Of a stretch of 64,000 nt of DNA, positions 58,889 to 64,000 are shown piece by piece. This DNA comes from Heterostelium multicystogenum. Taxonomy: Eukaryota; Evosea; Eumycetozoa; Acytosteliales; Acytosteliaceae. The notes beneath the pieces are model-generated. The model was not told the origin of the DNA and did no database searches. It saw nothing but the letters and a program-made list of their open reading frames with translations. The translations under genes were made by a program, and so were the position numbers. The stretch spans positions 124,001 to 188,000 of the forward strand of contig RCNN01000496.1 of assembly GCA_003667245.1 (NCBI GenBank). The letters are read 5' to 3'. The first letter of the stretch is position 1. Every line of letters begins with the position of its first letter.

Positions 58889-60773
58889 TCACGAATCCAT
58901 ATCAACTGGAGCAAATTTATCTTCGGTTGCTCCATATTGATCATAGTCATTATTATTATATTCATTTCCATTCTCGTAGTTATTTGTAGAATTTTCACTG
59001 TTTCCTTCAACAATGTATAGATTCCTCTGGATAAAAAGCGGTCATGATGGTTTCTGTAGTTGTATTTTCTACCACCAAGTCCTACCCATGCTTTTTGGGC
59101 CGATTCAATCTGAGCAAAACAAACAAAAACCTTGATGATATCCAATGGTGTGTCCTTTGGTCTACTAATATAAATCGATTCGATTTCACCAAACTCTTCA
59201 CATGCTTCCTTTGTATCTAGTAAAAGATTCTCGTAATTATTATCATTCTTGTATCTCATCTTTATCTGTCATATTTAATAGCTGTATTACTCTTGATGGT
59301 TTAGAGTTGTCTTTAGCGATTGCAATGTTAGTAATGGTCTGAGTTTTAATGGTTTGGATATACACTTACTATCTGATGACACATTTGATCTTATTGCACC
59401 TAAAAACTTGAGGCAATGCAGTAGTTAAATTTAAAAAGTGAAGAAACAGATGGGTCTACCTTTACTCTGGCTGCTTGAATGGTTTGATTGGTTGTTTTGA
59501 CATGGCTTCTTTTTCCGAGTGATGCTTTTGGACAAGAAGAGATTTGTCTCCAAATCTTGTTCCATTGAGTTCTGCGCATGCTTTGTCAGTGTTTTCGGGG
59601 TCCATGTACTCGCAGAAGGCAAATCCCTTGGAAATACCAGTCTTGGTATCTTTTACCAAATTGAATGCTTTCAGACGACCGATTCCACCCAGCATTGATT
59701 TAATTTGCTCCTCATTGAGCGAAGGTGGAAGTCCACCAATGAATATTTTGTTTTCGCTGTCAGGTACGTTGGTGCTAACAATGGAGAGACCGGTTGGCAG
59801 TGGCTCATTGCTTCCGGACTGATAATCTTTGGGACGACGAATCTTTAGTGAGTAACTCGACAAAAACTGATTCCATCCTAATCCCATACCGAGTGTAGCC
59901 TCCTCACTTGAACGAAATTCGATGAATGCAAATGATTTACCAGCTGTAATTTGACAAAGTAACACAGGCTGGCCTGGCTTGGTTGTGAGGCCTGCTGCAA
60001 TGATAGCGGTGTTTGAAGAACTCGACAAGTTGTGCCTCTGTTACATTGGGTGGAATATTACCTACGTACAGCCTTCTACTTTGTTTGGCTGCAAGCGCGG
60101 CACTTGCAGATTGAATTGATGGCATGTTTCCACCCATATTTAAGCTACCTCCCATCTGGTTCATTCCCATTGCAGCGTTTTGTCCACCAGAGCCTGAATG
60201 TCCTGCAACACCGCTGTATGAAGTGAGACCCATCATCATTTGCTGTTGGTGATGTTGTTGTATCGATTGTGGTGGATGTGCTTGTACCTGATAGTTTGGA
60301 TGTTGTTGCTGAAGAGCCTGACTACCATATACCTGACCAACAGGAGCTACCATATCGTTGGGGTCAGGTGGTCTGTCCCAAAGAGATGACTTTCGAGTTG
60401 AAGAAGTAGCTGCCGCAGGAGTGCTATTTCCGCCTGAAGCGCTTCCCATTGCTCTGATGTGTCGGTGAAGTTGTCGAAGGTGGACCGTATCCACCGCCGG
60501 AAGATCTACCCGAGGGTGATCTACTTCTCTTTCTATCTCTAGATCGATATAAGTCTCTGTCTCTATCTCTTTCTCTGTCTCTGTCTCTATCTGAGCCACC
60601 TCTTCTTTCTCTGTCTCTGTCTCTATCTCTGTCTCTATCTCTGTTGTCTCTGCTGTCACGATCGCCCCTTCTGTCTCTGTCCCTATCTCTGTCTCTGTCT
60701 CTATCTCTGTCTCTATCGCCACGATCTCTCTGTCACGCTTGTCTCTGTCTCTGTCTTTATCTTTATCACTCAT
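58889..60773 (-). CDS. u2af2: Splicing factor U2AF large subunit (U2AF65)
   Basis: Binds the polypyrimidine tract and recruits U2 snRNP to the branch point. The start (MSDKDKDRDRDKRDRE, 60773) leads, after a one-base shift near 60722, into an Arg-Asp/Arg-Ser region (about 60480-60720) and the SF1/U2AF35-binding-type segment WDRPPDPNDM. A Gln/Gly/Met-rich stretch follows. RRM1 is RRLYVGNIPPNVTEAQLVEF, then, after a shift near 60010, GKSFAFIEFRSSEEA. RRM2 is KIFIGGLPPSLNEEQIKSML and GFAFCEYMDPENTDKAC. After an intron (about 59300-59460) the C-terminal UHM reads PSRVIQLLNMTDKDEIQE and NNYENLLLDTKEACEEFGEI, then GLGGRKYNYR, again across shifts. The tail is Asn/Tyr rich, ending EDKFAPVDMDS (stop at 58889). 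Domain order is exactly U2AF65. Confidence 0.93.
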
Positions 60774-60954
60774 TCTATTACTACAACTAACAACAACAAA
60801 CTAAAAGTCAATTGAAACCACCCAAAATAATGCAATTAAAAATAACTTCCATTTTTTTTATTTAATAATTTTTTCGCATCACGTTTGCCAAAATTTTCAT
60901 AATAGACAAGTTTTCTTACAGGTTTCCAAGCTCATTTTTTGAATTTCACTTCTT
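60774..60954. other. Promoter side of U2AF65
   Basis: AT-rich spacer between the U2AF65 start and the end of the possible C-terminal extension of the next gene. It includes a T9 run near 60853. Nothing else recognised. Confidence 0.5.
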
Positions 60955-61182
60955 CTAATTGCAATATAATATATTTGTTTGTTTGTTGTTTTGAATGAGT
61001 ATATGTAATTTATATATTAAGTTGATATAGCGTATCTTATTATTATTACTATGGTGAGGATGGCGCAGTGGAGGTTGATGAGGTCGTTTGGTGAATGAGG
61101 CTGGTGGTGTAGTTGCAGATGATGAAGGAGAAACTTGGTGTGGATGATGTTGGCGCAGTGGTAATCTTATTGAAGAGCAAAG
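60955..61182 (-). other. In-frame open extension after a TGA stop
   Basis: Directly after the TGA at 61183 the same frame stays open for 75 codons to a TAG at 60955. The first 45 or so codons are rich in Pro, Ser, His and Thr (QVSPSSSATTPPASFTKRPH) and far more GC-rich than normal spacers here. It may be the true C-terminus after a base error, a readthrough product, or an unusual 3' UTR. Confidence 0.45.
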
Positions 61183-61707
61183 TCAAACTTGGAATGGCTT
61201 AAAGCCTGCTCTTGTCAAGTCATTAACATGGTCTTGTGTAATTGTTAGAATTTTCTTTTTCTTGATGAGTCTCTCCTCGATGACACCTAAATAAAAGTCT
61301 CCTGAAACATCCAATTTATATACTGATACGTAAGCTTGTTTTCCATCGATATCAATCTCATGAATCTTTTTCTCAACTCGTAAATTAACCCTTTGTATTG
61401 GTCCTGTGTTTTTAATTGCTTTCTTTGCTGAGCCTATCAATAATAAAAATAATAACAATAACATTGGTGTTAGTGATCAAAGTGGAGGTGACCAATCAAG
61501 TTGTAAGCAATTGATATTACCAGTGACACCTCCACCCAAAGGAGTACCATTGAGTCCAACCGATATCTCCTCGTAGTAGTGTGCATTTGGGTCCATTCGA
61601 ACCAAAGCAACAAGTGCCTCATTCGATTCATTTGAAAGCTGTATGTTTTTGTGCTTGAAGGTTCCCTCCTGGTCCTCTACTGTTTTTTTCTCTGTTTTTG
61701 AAGACAT
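61183..61707 (-). CDS. Conserved-looking small protein, unknown function
   Basis: Two exons, 61521-61707 and 61183-61433, join in phase (GGVTG|SAKKAIKNTG) to give about 145 residues. The start MSSKTEKKTVEDQEGTFKHK is charged. It continues LSNESNEALVALVRMDPNAH and YYEEISVGLNGTPLGG. The second half is strand-rich: IQRVNLRVEKKIHEIDIDGK, AYVSVYKLDVSGDFYLGVIE, then LIKKKKILTITQDHVNDLTR. I do not recognise the family. It is probably a small cytosolic or nuclear single-domain protein. The TGA stop at 61183 is followed in frame by 75 more open codons (60955-61182) of coding-like composition, so the protein may be longer (see findings). Confidence 0.7.
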
Positions 61708-62552
61708 TTCGCTCTATCTTGAAATTGAATATAGTACTAATAATAATAATAGGTATGATATTAAATAGCAGTAATGATTAATCACTTTGTAAAGTTGTAA
61801 AAGGATTTTCCCTGTTAAATCTTTGATCACTCCTTTTAAAAATACATTGTAAAAAAAAACAAAGTGTCCGATTGATGAAAAAATAATCAAAAACCCCTTT
61901 GATGATTTTGATTGGTTCACAGAAAATATCTTTGTTCTATATCAGTTACTGCAATTGCAAAAGAATCAGGTATGGGTTTAACAGGTATTGCAATTGTATC
62001 AACTATTTGAATCTTGATACAATTAAATGATTAAATTAATTGAAGAATAAAGAAAGTTTACTCACTATAGTTAAAGATATTATGTTCTTATTATGATTGA
62101 ACGAGTCCTTAAATTAGGAACCAATATACAATAATTGATGTTCAAACATAATCAGTCTTCTTCAAGTTTCAATAAAACAAGAATCTTTTAATGTGGTTTG
62201 GAAAATAAATTAAAAAAAAAATGTGTTGTTGACAAGTGATTCTGAAATTCCAATAAAATTCCTTAAAAATTAATGGAACATTGTGTTTTATGGTATTAAT
62301 TCGAAATTAATTTTATTATTTATTTATTTATTTAGTATTGTGTTGTCTGTTCACTCAACATAATAATAAAATAATAGATAATAATAATAATAAAAGAGTA
62401 ACATTCTTTGCAATATAGTCAAAACAAAGTGTAAATTATTTTTACTTTTGCTCCAAAAAGATTATTCTATTTATTGTTGTTGATTGATAAAAATAATAAT
62501 AATAATTATAATATTAATAATTAACAAATAAAAGTAACTAAAGATAATAGAG
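61708..62552. other. Gene-free divergent spacer
   Basis: AT-rich region between two divergent genes. It contains (AAT)n near 62360-62395 and 62488-62505, TTTA repeats near 62315-62335 and an A10 run near 62212. A frame at 61714-61920 is spacer-like and not called. Confidence 0.65.
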
Positions 62553-63332
62553 ATGTTCTTCTTTAAAAAGACAAATAGAAACGAAAACTACTCAAAGAAC
62601 ACAGAGAAGGATGAAGATGATTTTGTCATGGTAAATGATGGTGTAACTCAATCGGGTTGGGTTGCTGTAAATGACGATCATCAATATGTTCAACAGCAAT
62701 ATAGACAGTTCCAACAGCAACAGCAAGAACAAAGACAACAGAGCTCAAATATTTTACCAATTTACCAAATACAACAACAGCAATTGATTTTAGATGAAGT
62801 ACCAACATCAACACAACAGCAACTCGAACCATTAGAAGTTGTAAAAACAGAGTCGGTCGAACAAAAAGAATTGGATGTTGTTGTTCCAAACATAATTGAA
62901 GTCAAAGAAATTAAAGTGTCAAATCCACTTGATTTAGACGATGTTGTTGCATGCAACAACAATAACTCTTTGAAGAACATCCAAAAAGAAGAAGTTCTCC
63001 AGCAATTGGAAATTGATGCTTCATCATCAGTTGTTCCAGTAGAAAATGAGATTGTTGGCTCTCCAATGATTGTAGAAGAGCCAACTTCACCAATTCAAAT
63101 TAGAACTACTGGTAAATCAGTAAATAACTACGCTTCACCAAGCACCATTAAGCCATATTTTACAAGATCAACTACTCCATCGAGTACCTACACCTCAACA
63201 AGCAGCTCACCAGTTCCAATCCGTGGTGGTTTCACAAGATCTTCCGTCAACACAACCTACGCTACCAATACTAATGTTAAATCTTACATTTCTACATCAA
63301 AGACAACTGGTACCTACTGCAACAGCTTCTAA
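62553..63332 (+). CDS. Low-complexity Gln/Ser/Thr-rich protein, unknown function
   Basis: An intact single-exon frame of 259 residues. The start MFFFKKTNRNENYSKNTEKD leads to DDFVMVNDGVTQSGWVAVND, a Gln-rich block (QQQYRQFQQQQQEQRQQ), a Val/Glu-rich region (EPLEVVKTESVEQKELDVVV; IIEVKEIKVSNPLDLDDVV) and a Ser/Thr/Pro/Tyr-rich tail (SPSTIKPYFTRSTTPSSTYT), ending KTTGTYCNSF. There is no folded domain, signal peptide or membrane segment that I recognise. Repeated TRS(T/S) and SP/TP sites suggest phosphorylation. Probably a largely disordered regulatory or scaffold protein. Confidence 0.7.
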   Translation: MFFFKKTNRNENYSKNTEKDEDDFVMVNDGVTQSGWVAVNDDHQYVQQQYRQFQQQQQEQRQQSSNILPIYQIQQQQLILDEVPTSTQQQLEPLEVVKTESVEQKELDVVVPNIIEVKEIKVSNPLDLDDVVACNNNNSLKNIQKEEVLQQLEIDASSSVVPVENEIVGSPMIVEEPTSPIQIRTTGKSVNNYASPSTIKPYFTRSTTPSSTYTSTSSSPVPIRGGFTRSSVNTTYATNTNVKSYISTSKTTGTYCNSF

Positions 63333-64000
63333 AAGAATCAAAACAATCAAAAATCAATAAGATGATGCGTATCCTAAGAAGAAAAAAGCACGAGGCATAT
63401 AGCTAGATGAGGTATAATAATCGAATTGACTATAGCACAGTTGTAGCTTTATTTCTTTTTAATTTTTTCTAATTGTAATCAATAGAGTTTTCCCAAAGTC
63501 AATAAAAGTGTTATAATAGTTTTTGTAAATAAAGTACAATAATAATATTTATTTTAAAGATTGAATTGATCATTTATTTGAACCATCTTGTATTTATCTG
63601 ATCTTTGTTTAGTGGAGTCCATTGTCACTAAAAAATGGATTATCAAAGTGTTATTCTCCATCCAATCATTATCAGCCCTGCTGTTAGTTCAACATTTACC
63701 TATTATTAATTTAATATACTAATCACAATCAAACATGTTTTGTTTGGATTAATTAACTATAATTAATAGCACGAAGTTAAATACAAAATAAGTAACCTTA
63801 AACAAAAGGAATCGTCAACAACAAATAATAGTTGATAAATACTTATAATGATGTTATGGATACAGAGAAACGATCTTTATTAATAGGAACTCAGATTTTC
63901 TTGGATCTCAAATGAATTTGCAACCCAATCATCTATGTTTCCAAGAGAATAGTTTGAAATTAATGAACTTTATGAATAATGGAATTAGGGGAGGATATTA
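63333..64000. other. Right-end spacer
   Basis: AT-rich DNA with no gene recognised up to the window edge. Confidence 0.55.

Noticed and set aside
60480..60770. Tandem CTCTGT/CTATCT hexamer-like repeat
   Set aside because: On the minus strand it encodes the Arg-Asp/Arg-Glu repeat region of U2AF65, so it is coding low complexity, not a satellite or CRISPR array.
61714..61920. Minus-strand hydrophobic frame
   Set aside because: Lies in the promoter spacer of the 61.2-61.7 kb gene, AT-rich and without domain features.
1..64000. CRISPR arrays, bacterial-type operons or riboswitches
   Set aside because: None seen; the window is eukaryotic nuclear DNA with spliced genes. Apparent gene clusters are on mixed strands with individual spacers.

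Overview
The window is nuclear DNA of a dictyostelid social amoeba. The evidence is an AT-rich background with (AAT)n, (TATC)n and homopolymer runs between genes, proteins with long Asn, Gln, Thr and Ser tracts, short introns (about 50-130 bp) with GT..AG ends and often a CTAAC branch motif, and typical amoebozoan housekeeping genes. Several genes belong to fast-evolving families without obvious relatives outside dictyostelids. The species cannot be fixed from the sequence alone.

Layout. 1-9.9 kb (minus strand): the start of a CDK7-type kinase (cut by the window edge), a DNAJC21/Jjj1-type J-protein, a very large UBR1-type N-recognin E3 ligase, and a Rab7-like GTPase. 10.9-13.8 kb (plus): mitochondrial thioredoxin, a small secreted Cys-rich protein, and a trypsin-fold protein that has lost its catalytic His. 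13.9-20.3 kb is an accessory island: a broken gene fragment, two LRR-type or F-box-like orphan proteins, a tRNA-Gly gene with palindromes on one side and a retroelement-like fragment on the other, and a tandem degenerate Ras-like GTPase with a CaaX end. 20.3-25.1 kb: a PDE12/CCR4-type exonuclease, a small secreted protein, and a CDC34/UBE2R ubiquitin-conjugating enzyme with a 1.1 kb intron. 27.4-35.3 kb: ARPC5, an unknown gene, NOP10, a four-CBS-domain protein, ribosomal protein L35 and inositol-pentakisphosphate 2-kinase. 35.7-40.6 kb: kinesin-5 and a GOLPH3-like protein. After a 3.4 kb gene-free stretch, 44.0-50.7 kb holds a START-START-F-box-WD40 protein, an Ima1/NET5-type inner nuclear membrane protein and an Asn-rich unknown. 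52.7-63.3 kb: RAD23, a TMX2-like protein, mitochondrial EF-Ts, a TPR protein, U2AF65, and two unknown proteins.

Themes. The ubiquitin/proteasome system is well represented (UBR1-type E3, CDC34 E2, RAD23 shuttle, an F-box protein), but the genes are scattered on both strands and do not form an operon. RNA processing (NOP10, U2AF65), translation (L35, EF-Ts) and the cytoskeleton (ARPC5, kinesin-5) make up most of the rest.

Important caveat. Many undoubtedly essential genes (L35, U2AF65, EF-Ts, kinesin-5, J-protein, UBR1) are interrupted by single-base shifts, often in homopolymer runs. The simplest reading is draft-assembly indel error, so gene models below span these shifts and are not called pseudogenes unless stated. 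Several features (NOP10, the short first exons of L35 and CDC34, and the Rab C-terminus) were recovered by reading the introns and frames by eye.
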